From Hirudo medicinalis (Eukaryota; Annelida; Clitellata; Hirudinida; Hirudinidae): DNA of 54,592 nt. Under the pieces are notes generated by a model. The model saw only the letters and a list, made by a program, of their open reading frames with translations. It was not told the DNA's origin and did not search any database. The position numbers were made by a program, and so were the translations under genes. Numbering within the stretch: position 1 is the first letter of the stretch; the number at the start of each line of letters is the position of its first letter. The stretch is from positions 96,411-151,002 of the forward strand of contig MPNW01000071.1 in NCBI GenBank assembly GCA_011800805.1, given 5' to 3'. Shown here in pieces: positions 12,401-21,914 of the stretch.

Positions 12401-15396
12401 ATCCTTGGACAAGACCTTGTTTGGGTCTGAAGAGGACAACAAGTATCCCAGCATCTCGCCACCTGGGCCAACAGGTGGAAAACCTCCAGGGATGGTCATT
12501 ATCTTCCTGTACTCATTCTGCAAATATGGAAATAAATAAAGGAAATGCGGAACATTGAAGAAACCATCACGAGCCATCCCAAAACCGTTAGCTAACCCTA
12601 ACCCCTCACCAATAGCTTGACATATTCAAGTGAGAATATAATTTCATACTTCAAGTTCTTTGGAGTCCACTGTTGGAAAGCCTGTCCTCATTTTTTTCCT
12701 ATCTTTGTCCTCAGATTTAACAATATCAGACCAGGTACGTTTCTGCCCTTTGGTGTCATGATCATCATTTTCAGGAAAGCCTCTGATAGGTTGGGCCTGA
12801 ATTGGAGACAGGGTTGGTGGACCGTAATGAATCCAAGGTTGGCTTGACTGTTGTTGTGGTCGTCTGCTGCAGAACAATTGAGAGACATAAAACCATTTGC
12901 TTTGCATAGTGATATGACTTTTTTTTTTGCAACATGATATTTCATAGAAAGACTGGGTGTTCAGTTCGAAAAATAATTCACTATGGAAAGAAAAGTTTGG
13001 AGAATCAAGCGCAGAGACAAAGCAAATCTAAAGACTTTACTTTTCTTGCATAGGTGTGGCCCATCCACTTCCCCCTTCTCTGTTCAGTTCTTGTATGTTA
13101 TTTTCTGCCTCTTGTGACTATCCAATATACAAACAACAGTCAGTAATTCAGACATAGAAGCACAGAGACAACAATTTGACCCACATAAACTAGAACAAAG
13201 TACTTGGTCAAATTGCAACAGACAACCGGACACATCCAACCAGACTATCGGACCCAGAACTTAGAAACAAGAATGGCACAAGCACACATGTGATTAATCA
13301 CTATTTACACTTCACTGGAAGGCCAAAGTCATTCATTTTAATATTCATTTTGGCGCTAGGCAATAAAAGAGTTCAAAAACTTAGAACTAAATAATCACAT
13401 TTTCTACAACCATTCGGGTGGCCGAAGTAGCTGCGACGAGAGCAGGAAAAAGTGAGTAAGGTGAAGTATCAAAAGAGTCAAATTAAGAAGCCCTTAATAT
13501 CTTTCACACGACGTAATTACAGATTAGCTTTTGAAGGACTTGATTCGTTACAAACCACTTCCTCGACAGTCACAACCATGAATCCAACAATAATGAGAAA
13601 ATATTGGCGAACGTATCTGAAGCTCCCAATTCAAGAATCTGGATCCTTCAAAAGAGATAATTTGTTCGCTTAGGTAATTTCATAACAAGGAATCTATGAA
13701 AAACCATAGCGAGTACAAAACAAAAACAAAGGCAGACTTTAATGAGACATAATAATAGTGCTGAAAATAAATCTATTTATAGTTCAAGGATGTAGCGGAT
13801 AATTGGAGATCATGATTCAAAAAGCCGCCAAAAGGTCTTTGTTTTTCTCGAGCAGACGAGATCTGGTCTCAATCGATACATAATGACGGAATTCTCCCAT
13901 TAATTATATGCAGTTCCCAGCAACGTGACGACTGGCCAGCGTAGAAGAGATAGACATAAACAAAACAACATCTTTCCATCCATCCATCCACCTAGCAGCT
14001 GAACCAACGCCGAGAACAGATCACATGGACATGTATCAACTTTGAAACTCGTTGTGTGCGTAAATTGTCTAAAAGTGTTAATGGCATTATTAGCACATCA
14101 AACATATGGAATCTGCCAAGACAAACATGACGTATAACTTTTGCTTTCCAAAAATAGCACAAACTGTATCTTCCTTAAACTTAAAAAAAAAACAAAACAA
14201 AACAAGAACTTGAAAGTGTTTCCATAAGCAAAAATTCCTCTCAGAAATTTTCTAGCAATTTGACAAAACAAAACCAATCATAACAAGGAGAGGATGTAAC
14301 AACAATAAAAACGACAACATTAATAACATCAACAGAAACAACAACAACAACAATAATAATAGAAATAATTTTGAAGACTAAAGGTCACATCCATTTAGAA
14401 ATTATGACAAGCAGACCTCAAATGCAAAGAAAATGAAGGCTAAAAATATGCACAGCCCATATCCAGGCCAGAGAAGTTCAAAAATTTCCACACAGTAGCA
14501 CTGGCTAAATCCTCAATAAACCCATAAATAACTTGTGGCTTTGGGTAATTTCAGAAATATAACTGACAAATGGCTGTTGACTTATGCTTTTGAGATCTGA
14601 AATTTTGTTTATTCCAAGACTCAAAGAAATGTCAAGGATTTTTATCATAAAAACGTCTGTTTTTTTTCTTGTCCCTAATCTTTGAAGTCTTAAAAACCAC
14701 ATTCAAGACATCTTTCTGATTCTTAATTCAATTAAATCTATTTGAAAGCTTTTATGTCATCTCTCATCATAATCTAACATTAATCCAAGACTATCTCAAA
14801 AAAGAGAAGGCAAGTCAGAGCAAAGTAGCCAGGTTTGTACTTAAAATGTGCCATATTATGAAATTTAGTTGAAAATATTCCAAGTTTATAGTAAATTTAA
14901 TAAAAGTGCTGCTTAGAATAGAAATTGTAACTGAATAACAAATAACTCAACAGACCAAATTTTAACTTGAAAATTAATCATAAGATTTTTTAATAAGTTA
15001 ATTAAGATTTTTGGAGGAGATTACATTTGACCCAATAAATTAACCCAAAACATAACAATTATTTATAGTGGTTGAGAAGACAGATAGATCTGCATAATAA
15101 CCACTCAAGCAAAGGAGTTCAGTAAAATATATCCAGAACCAAACCAGACAATGTCAAGTAAAAATACTAGTTTATTAATCCAAATCTTCAAAATTGCCTA
15201 ATAACAACGAACCTGAAAACCCACAAAATTTCTGGCATTCTGAGCAATATCCATCAAATTGGCTTGATGAGAGCCTTGAAGATGTGGAACGAATTCCTGG
15301 TTATAAGGAACAAGTGTGGGGCTCGCACTAGCCACAGAATTAGACATGTTGGGTGCTGATGACATGATCTAGTCGGTAAAGAGGAAAACTAGCAAC
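1..15396 (-). CDS. NCOR: Nuclear receptor corepressor (NCoR/SMRTER family), 3' part beyond the window
   Basis: Scaffold of the NCoR/SMRT complex, which recruits HDAC3 to silence genes in the nucleus. Exons that keep one frame: 15213-15396 (ATG at 15365), 13041-13117, 12650-12866, 12323-12517, 11992-12108, 10497-10553, 6929-7008, 6682-6748, 6385-6470, 6151-6237, 5704-5791, 5119-5334, 2931-3044, 2776-2816, 2330-2666, 555-621, 147-463 and 1-47, about 787 codons. A helix near residues 185-213 (LSKDLQQKMNKIDGEIAMTE) matches the N-terminal coiled coil that binds GPS2/TBL1. The SANT1/deacetylase-activating segment starts at Trp451 (LWTTAESEIFAEKYQQFPKK) and runs on with DCVLFYYLTKKAANYK across the 5119/3044 intron. 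An acidic Ser/Glu linker follows. SANT2 and the receptor-binding motifs are not here and should lie left of position 1. An untranslated upstream exon is implied by the acceptor at 15397. The exon at 10497-10553 and the cysteine-rich exon at 6929-7008 are the least certain. Confidence 0.88.
1143..1240. repeat. AT/ATGT/ATAC microsatellite in NCoR intron
   Basis: Nearly pure TA dinucleotides with interspersed TATG and ACAT steps, ending in a short CA run. It lies in the intron between the NCoR exons at 555-621 and 2330-2666 and accounts for the Tyr/Ile-rich open frames there. Confidence 0.95.
1494..1578. repeat. AAC/AAT trinucleotide microsatellite
   Basis: Alternating runs of ATA and ACA trinucleotides in the same NCoR intron as the TA repeat. 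The rest of that 1.7-kb intron (622-2329) shows no exon that I can support. Confidence 0.95.
3461..3534. repeat. ATT/AAT trinucleotide repeat with an internal turn-around
   Basis: ATT repeats change to ATA repeats near 3498 and back to TTA, so part of the run is self-complementary and could fold as a hairpin. It sits in the 2-kb NCoR intron between 3045 and 5118, which also holds a shorter AAT run (3139-3171), a hAT-type MITE and a CT run. Confidence 0.9.
4142..4309. mobile_element. hAT-type MITE, 168 bp, with 8-bp target duplication
   Basis: The left end reads CGGGGTCTCCAAGG and the right end, reverse-complemented, CAGGGGTCTCCAATCC, an imperfect terminal inverted repeat of the CAGGGGTCTCCAA type familiar from hAT elements. 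Candidate target duplications are ATCCAAGT (4134-4141) and ACCTAAGT (4310-4317), 6 of 8 matching, the 8-bp length expected for hAT. There is no coding capacity, so it is non-autonomous. It is inserted in an NCoR intron. The divergence of the ends and of the duplication indicates an old copy. Confidence 0.7.
4631..4712. repeat. Degenerate GAT/GAC trinucleotide repeat
   Basis: Mixed TGC/TGT and GAT/GAC/GGT triplets in an NCoR intron. The His- or Asp-rich frames across it are translations of the repeat and not proteins. Confidence 0.85.
4974..4997. repeat. CT dinucleotide microsatellite
   Basis: Twelve CT units on the plus strand (GA on the transcribed strand) about 120 bp downstream, in gene orientation, of the NCoR exon 5119-5334 that encodes the start of SANT1. 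Confidence 0.95.
9053..9445. repeat. ATT, GTT and AAT trinucleotide tracts
   Basis: ATT then GTT repeats occupy 9053-9124, and a long, nearly uninterrupted AAT tract followed by AAC/AGC variants occupies 9367-9445. They lie in the largest NCoR intron (7009-10496), where I find no well-supported exon. Confidence 0.95.
9617..9754. repeat. Two-copy tandem duplication, period 69 bp
   Basis: A segment starting GTCATCACAGCACCATTTA at 9617 is repeated from 9686 with few changes. Each copy ends in CGT/CAT triplets. The middle (CGT)n stretch probably promoted the duplication. It is intronic in NCoR. Confidence 0.85.
10073..10281. repeat. AAC-rich minisatellite
   Basis: Imperfect units of about 30-40 bp, built from AAC/CAA triplets and the motif AACAAGCGACA or AACAAGCGTCA, occur about six times. 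One frame is open and Gln/Asn-rich, but the unit is not a multiple of three throughout and there are no splice signals, so I read it as non-coding intronic repeat in NCoR. Confidence 0.85.
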
Positions 15397-16105
15397 CTAC
15401 AAGAAAATCATTGAGAAAAGTAAGAACTACTTATGAATCTAAATAGTCCAACATTAGGTTAAAATAACATTTGCTTTAAAAAGAGTTTTGTTTTTCGCGA
15501 TCTATTATTTATCGATGCTAAACATAATTTGAACAAACCGTGTCTGGAGTAAAAAGTCCGAAGATTGGCGCTAGACAAAAAACGATATAGTTTATCTATA
15601 ACGCATAAAGTCAGATGTCAACAAAACTCGTATGCATTAATTAAAACTTTTAACACTTAAAAATGCACCACGGCCGACTAAACATCTATTTTCGTAAAAG
15701 AATTAATCTATTGGCGTGTTTGTAAATACAATTAATTAACAATAAAAGCTAGAACGGCATAGCACACAGGCGCACGAGCTGGTTCCCGATAAAAAAAAGT
15801 AAGTCACGTGAATTCCTTGAACTTGACCTCAGCATACATTCTTGAATTTTTCAAACTAAAAATTTATTCATATAAATATTTACATAATTAAGTTATAAAA
15901 TATGACGCCTTATCTCTAAAAGACATTTTCAAAAGTGAATGTATTTATTTCTTGTCTTAAATACATATTTAATTAACAAAAAACTTGGTAAAATTTAATT
16001 TAAATGATGACAGACTACTGTAGATAAAGCGATTTGTATTCATTAACAACGCGGTGGTCGCGAAGGAGTTGAGGTTGAAATTGTCAAGTTTTTAATTGCT
16101 AAATC
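15397..16105. promoter_or_regulatory. Divergent promoter region NCoR / CEP83
   Basis: About 0.7 kb separates the first coding exon of the corepressor (minus) from the ATG of CEP83 (plus). It should hold the NCoR 5' untranslated exon, the intron joined to the acceptor at 15397, and both start sites. No TATA box stands out. A palindromic TCACGTGA lies at 15804-15811. Confidence 0.6.
15804..15811. promoter_or_regulatory. TCACGTGA E-box (M-box/CLEAR-like)
   Basis: The octamer TCACGTGA is fully palindromic and is the core preferred by MiT/TFE bHLH-Zip factors, one of which is encoded 6 kb away. USF- and Myc-type factors also bind CACGTG. Function is inferred from the motif and its place between two divergent genes. 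Confidence 0.4.
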
Positions 16106-19100
16106 ATGGATGGTTTGGGAGATAATATTACCACCAGTAACTTTGGCGAGAAATTACCCCAAATTATTCGCGAAAATGAATTGCAAAAGACTATTGCGGA
16201 CGAAAGAATGAGAGCCGAACAGCATAAGTCAAATTACCAAACATTGAAATTGGATTATTTGAGGTAAGATTACTTCAGTTTCTTTACGGAGTTTCTTTTT
16301 ACAGAAAACATCTTTGTTTAAAGACTTCAGCAAGATTTTTCCTCTCTTCAAAAAACTTTTGAAGATATGAATAACTTGAGAGAAAAGGACAAAAGTTTAC
16401 TAGCACAAGCAAGACAAGAAATAATTAAAAAAGTTAAAGAAAATGAAAACTTAAAATCGCAGGTAATAAGAAAATTAAAATATGAATGAGCAATTCATTG
16501 TTCTGTCATGCAGAGCTTCAGTACTTGATTCCAGATTTTAGATCCCCAGAAAATAAAAATAATCCAGTTGCAAGTTGAGGAGGAGGTTGAAGGTTCATAT
16601 AAAGACAAACTTAAGCAACACCAAAGGGATTATGAGGCCTTAAGAAGTGAACATAACAAATTGAAGACTGAACACATATTTCTCAAGTCTGAATATGAAA
16701 ACGATAGAAAGCAGTATTTGAGCATGTTGGAGGAGAACAAGATGAAATATGAGGCTGAGGTTAACTTTTTAATTATTTAATTGCTTGCTGCCAGGTTGTA
16801 TCCTCAGACAAAATATGAGGGACTTAATAAAATTATTTTAATTAACATAATACTGAAACCTTGCAAAACAGCAAACAATGGCTTGTAATGTAGCATACAA
16901 TGTAACAAATATAAATAAATAATCTAATAGATTCTTATTTATCAGCACCTTCAATGTCTCTTGTTAGTTATTTTCAGATGTCTGTCCTAAAGCAAGAAAG
17001 ACAGTCGAAATTGATGCAAAAGAATGAAGACTCTCTTGACGATTTCAAGCAGCTAAAAGAACTCGAGCACAAGAACACACAACTCATGTGCAGAGTGAAA
17101 AACCTCGAGCAGGAAAATCTCGAGTTGAGAGGACAGAAGAATTATTCTGGATTGCAGGTTGATTCCATTAACAGGGTCAACTCAAAGGTCACCACAGAAT
17201 ATCAGTCGACCATCAAGACCTTTGAGGTCTGCTCTGAAAATAATTGACACAATTGCTCTGCAATTCACTTTTTATCATTCTAAATTAGAAGTAGTAAAAT
17301 AAATAGACATTTAAAATAGACATGCTTGTTCAAAAATTTTTAAAAAAAGAGTTAAATTCTAGTCAAACATAAATAGTCAATTGTGACAGATGTCATGAAC
17401 ATTTTGATCAGATTGAGAGGCAGATGATGAAGTCTCAAATGGAGAACTTGCACAAGGAGTTGCTTAAAATATCAGAAGAGAAGAATCAGGCAGTCATCCA
17501 AAGACTGGAGCTGGAGAAACGAATGTCATCACTGAGCAACAAGATGGAAGAGGCAGAACAGGAACACAAGAAGGAAGTTTACGAAACACGGGTCTGCATG
17601 CTCAAAGAAAGAGGAAATCTCGAGGAGGACCTAAATTCCTTGAAAGTACTTTTCGAAGGTTGGTTTTATTTGTTTATTTCACCGATTTTATTAAATAATA
17701 AACGAAATGTCAGCACGTGATTGTAGCGTGGAAAACAAAGTCAAGGGTCAGCCTTAAGGAAGCACAAGCGATTCGATTTTGAGGTCGCTTTAAAGTCATT
17801 ATTTGCTTTTGAAACCTTTCTTTCAAATCTTTCATATCAGATGCAAAAAGTGAAATGGAGGTCTTGCATGAGACAGTTCAAGACCTGGAGAGATCTTTGT
17901 TGGAGAAGGAAAAGGAAGGAATCAGGAAAGTTCAACTCACAAAAGAAGAACATTGGAATCTGATTCATCAGTTGGAGACAGAAAAGTAATTTAATTTTAT
18001 TATTCTTTAAAAGTAATTCCAAAATAATTATTGTGTGACAAATTGCTAATACGTTCTAATTATCTAATTTATGAATATTATTTAGCACATAATTATTAAT
18101 AAAAAATAGTTATAATCCTTAAAAAATTATTATTGAAAAGCATTTATTGAATATGATCATTGATTGAAATCTGTCCACTTGACTTAACAACGACTTAATA
18201 TGTAATAATGAAATTATTATAAAATTATTTATTATAAAACTATAATTAAAAAATTGTTTAAAGCTTATACACGGTTTTTTTTTCTTATTAACGTGTACCT
18301 TAGGATTGCATTGGAAGCAAAGGTGAAGGAGCAAGAAAAGAAAAGTAAAGAACTCGAAAATAATCGAGACCAAGCTTTAGAGAATTTTGAAGGAAAAACT
18401 CTCGAACTTGATGAGATGAAAGAAGGATTTGAGAAGGAGATCGAGAAACTCAGGTGAATGTCTTGTCGAATTCAAGCATCAAATGCGATGATAACACAAT
18501 TGCAGATGTATTTTTAATTGGCTTTTAATCCATTAATTCCAATAAACTTATTACATTTAATAAATAATTTAATTTGAATACTTTAGAGGCAAACTGGTCA
18601 ATCAAGAGATTCTTCTCGACCAATTAGAGAAGGAAAAAATTGAAACTTCAACTTTAAAAAATCGAATGCTGTATCTGGAGTCGAAGTTTAAAGCATTCAC
18701 TGAAGGCGAGAAGGAATTGTTGGATCAAAACGCTAGCCTGGAAAAACAGGTTTATATCTATTACTTAATTGCTTAATAATAATAATAACAATAACACTAA
18801 TGCTAACACTAATACTAATACTAATACTAACACTAATACTAACACTAGCACTAACACTCAGGTGCTAAATCTACTTTCAAACTCTTTTCTATTCGATGTT
18901 TTGGTCCAAGATTATACTCTTCAATTCCAATATCAATAAAAGATCAATTTCAATCTTGTCCTTTCAATATTCTTTATCTGTTGTTTAAAAAGTCTTACAA
19001 GTTGTACATATTGCATGGTATTCTTTAAATAGTTCATTTGTTTACTTTGGTTGCCTTCTAGTGACATGTTAATGAGGGTCAGTCTGATAGCAGAAGCATG

Positions 19101-20687
19101 TGTTTCCTTAAGGCTGACCCTTGAGTTATTTTATTTGGTTTTTTGTGTTGCTTTGGTGTTTGTTATTTCGATGCTTGGTTGAATAAAATTGCTCAAACAA
19201 AAAAAAACACTAATACTAGCACTAATACTAACACTAATACTAATAATAATAATAATACTTCATGTTACGTGGGTTTTTAACGGGGTCTTCTTGGGTTCTA
19301 TATACAAAATAATTGTATTTTTATTCCAATTACATAGCGCCACAAGAATAGCATCGGAGGCGCTTTTTGTTGATCATTTATATGACCCTCTTTCCCAAGG
19401 TCATGTCATGGCTGTGCAAGTTTTGGTGCAAACACGAGACCTAATTAGGCAACCTTCTGAGCTAATTTGCAAGCCAATGACGATAATTTTGTCCAATATT
19501 TGATGCAGATCGCTGAACTGAGCAAAGAACGACAGACTACAATAAAGGAGGAGGGCAAAAACAGGGAAGCAATGGAGAAGGACTTTTCAGAAAGACTTTC
19601 AGTGCTCGTGGAGGAAAAATGTCGTCTGCATTCTCAAATTGATGAGCTGAAGAATCATGTCCAATTGATTCAGAGAAAGATGATGAACAATGCTCAATTA
19701 TACAAAGAGGTTCTGACTGCTTAAGTTTGCTCCCAATTTGTAAAATTTAGTTTTAAGTGAATTATTTATTATTATTTTATTTTATTCTTTTCATTCACTC
19801 ATTAAAGATGAATTAGATGGAAAAATCGTACCATAGATCTGAAGCATGAAAATAATTTTGGAGATATTCATTCTCTCTTAGTTTATTCCAAATTAAATTT
19901 TCAGAAAAAGATGAGACTGAAGAAAATTCTTCTCAAATACAAACAACAACTCTCAGGATTGGCTTTCAGACTGGATCAAGATGGTCAGGAAGATAAACGG
20001 TTTCAAACATTTTGATCACAAAATTTATCGACAAACTTAAAGAAACATACAAAATAAATGTTAGTACAAATCAACGATCTTCCGGACGTGAGTTGTAAGT
20101 TGCGCTTTCAGAATCCAGGATACTTCAGGTGATGTTGAAATGCTGAGGAGCAAATTGGGGATATTATTGAGGAAGAACCAAGAGTTTTGGAATCTTTTGA
20201 CCTCTACAAAAGTTCAGGAAAAGTTCATCGGAGGCCTTCCTTTTGCAAGCGTTTCATATGATTTCCTGCCTTATTCCAATGGAAATTTGGTAAGTAACTG
20301 CCAAGAATTGCATATCAATGACAACTTTTATTAGTCTTGGTTTTGCAATGTTCCTGTTCCTGTTACTGGCCCAAAAACTTGGCCATTTTGATAACATTTT
20401 AAAAGTAGATTTTGTTCACTTTATTCTGAGAATCACTATTTAGCATATTCTTTAGCATGCTAGTCATGCTTCCAGAAGCTCTAGTCATGTGACCACTTGA
20501 CATTCCTGAGCTAAATCTGTTAATAATTAGCCAAAATCAATTTGAATAACTTCAAGACTTCTGCTTTCTATTATTAGTCATTAATTTCTTTTCTTTACAG
20601 GAGTGGAACAATTTAAAGAAGAAGATGGAGGACATGGACGAGAAACTGAGACTCCAGCTGGAAGAAATCCAAGGAAGGAACTCTTAA
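16106..20687 (+). CDS. CEP83: Centrosomal protein CEP83 (CCDC41), distal-appendage coiled coil
   Basis: CEP83 is a distal appendage protein of the mother centriole, needed for docking the centriole to membrane when a cilium forms. Twelve exons keep frame: 16106-16263, 16324-16462, 16535-16759, 16978-17226, 17412-17658, 17841-17985, 18304-18453, 18587-18749, 19509-19709, 19905-19999, 20112-20289 and 20601-20687, giving 678 aa against about 700 in vertebrates. Nearly the whole chain is predicted coiled coil. The N-terminal blocks match the family: EEHKSNYQTLK-like RAEQHKSNYQTLKLDYLRLQ, then ILDPQKIKIIQLQ, then HIFLKSEYENDRKQYLSMLE. The exon 2 acceptor was set at 16324 because it alone preserves RLQQDF. 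The donor at 17227 (GTCTGC) is weak. Introns are 60-760 bp. Confidence 0.9.
18777..18858. repeat. ACTAAT/ACTAAC hexanucleotide array, left part
   Basis: Tandem CACTAA/TACTAA units in CEP83 intron 8. An almost identical array resumes at 19208, so the two are probably one array split by an insertion. Confidence 0.9.
18859..19207 (+). mobile_element. Retroposed element with poly(A) tail, inserted in the ACTAAT array
   Basis: A unique segment of about 350 bp ends in AATAAA (19182-19187) and a run of nine A (19199-19207), then the hexanucleotide array resumes, which fits target-primed retrotransposition into the repeat. Its stretch 19101-19124 matches 17741-17764 (CEP83 intron 5) in inverted orientation at 23 of 24 positions, so the family is dispersed. 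No protein frame is intact. It could be the 3' end of a LINE or a SINE. Confidence 0.6.
19208..19259. repeat. ACTAAT hexanucleotide array, right part
   Basis: Continuation of the array at 18777-18858 after the poly(A) tail of the intervening element, finishing in AAT triplets. Confidence 0.9.
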
Positions 20688-21914
20688 GGATATTGCCCTT
20701 CACCTGACAGGGCTTCCAAATCCTCCTGCCATGAAGCACCTGAATGTCCATCTACTTTTAACTCAGTGCGTTTGCCGTTTTTGCACGGATCATTGCTCAA
20801 GTAACTTTAGTTCTATTTTGACCTCTGAGGCTGCCGCACAAGATTGAATTCGGTTCTCACAAAATATCCCTCTTCTCTTATTCAACCAATAAAAAAAAAA
20901 TGGACCATTCCATTTAATCATATTTCTACCCACATACCTTTATTTCAAAAAACAAAATGACAAGCTTCATTGTAAAAAAAAAAAATAAAGGTACAAAATT
21001 GTATGAAAGTGCTAAAAATGCCTGGATGAATCAGGAAATACTGACTTTTGGAAGCGATCTATAAGTGATTACAATCAGTGATAAAAAGGAACGTATTGTC
21101 CCAAAAATGTCCAAACAAGGGTAATCCATCAATGATCTTTCAGGATAGAAAATAGCCCTAATCAGAGACTGAATTTAATTTAAATCTTATTTTATCTGGA
21201 CTCGAAAATCCGAAATTGCAAACTAAAACAAAAACTGAAACGAAAGAGCAGAAATGGACTGACGTAATTGTACAAACTATGACCTGATCAAGGCCAAGTC
21301 ATGTTGAAATAAAAATACCTCATCACAGATTGGCATGGAAAAGTTGGGATCACAGTTTGGAGTACAGTAGGCAATCCAGATGAGCGAGTCAAGTAATTGA
21401 AACATTGACATTGCAATCAATAACAATTTAACACTAAAAAAGGATGATGCGTTCAACAAACATACCGATCTGGAGACGTATCGATAACCTCATGCATCAA
21501 AATGACGTGCTACAAATTTAAAATTGCTCAGGCAGGCTTCCACTTTGCTTTAGTGAATTAATCAGGTCAGAGAAGAATTTCTTTCCCCAAACTCATCAAA
21601 ACATGTTTCAACAACAAAATGTCGCTTCATTTCATTTCAAACACATAAATTTGGATCGTGTTTTGTTGAATGTATATATACAAAACAATTGTCAATTAGT
21701 TGTGCGAGTCAATAAATACAAATTGTGGAATGCAAAGAGCATTCCATTTGTACTGCAATACAAAATCAAGAGTTTACAATAGAAAAAATACTTGTCCCTG
21801 CAGCAGACTCAAAGTATAATATCTGCAAAAAACAGGCATCGAGATTGTCAAGAAGGTCAATGTGAATACTGCTAGGAGGTGGAAAAGCAGAACATTGTTG
21901 CCCAGAATTTCCAC
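20688..21914. other. Convergent 3' flank of CEP83 and the MiT-like gene
   Basis: A CEP83 polyadenylation signal AATAAA is visible at 20888-20893, and another AATAAA at 20986. On the minus strand the rest would be 3' untranslated sequence of the MiT-like gene. No other gene is seen. Confidence 0.6.
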
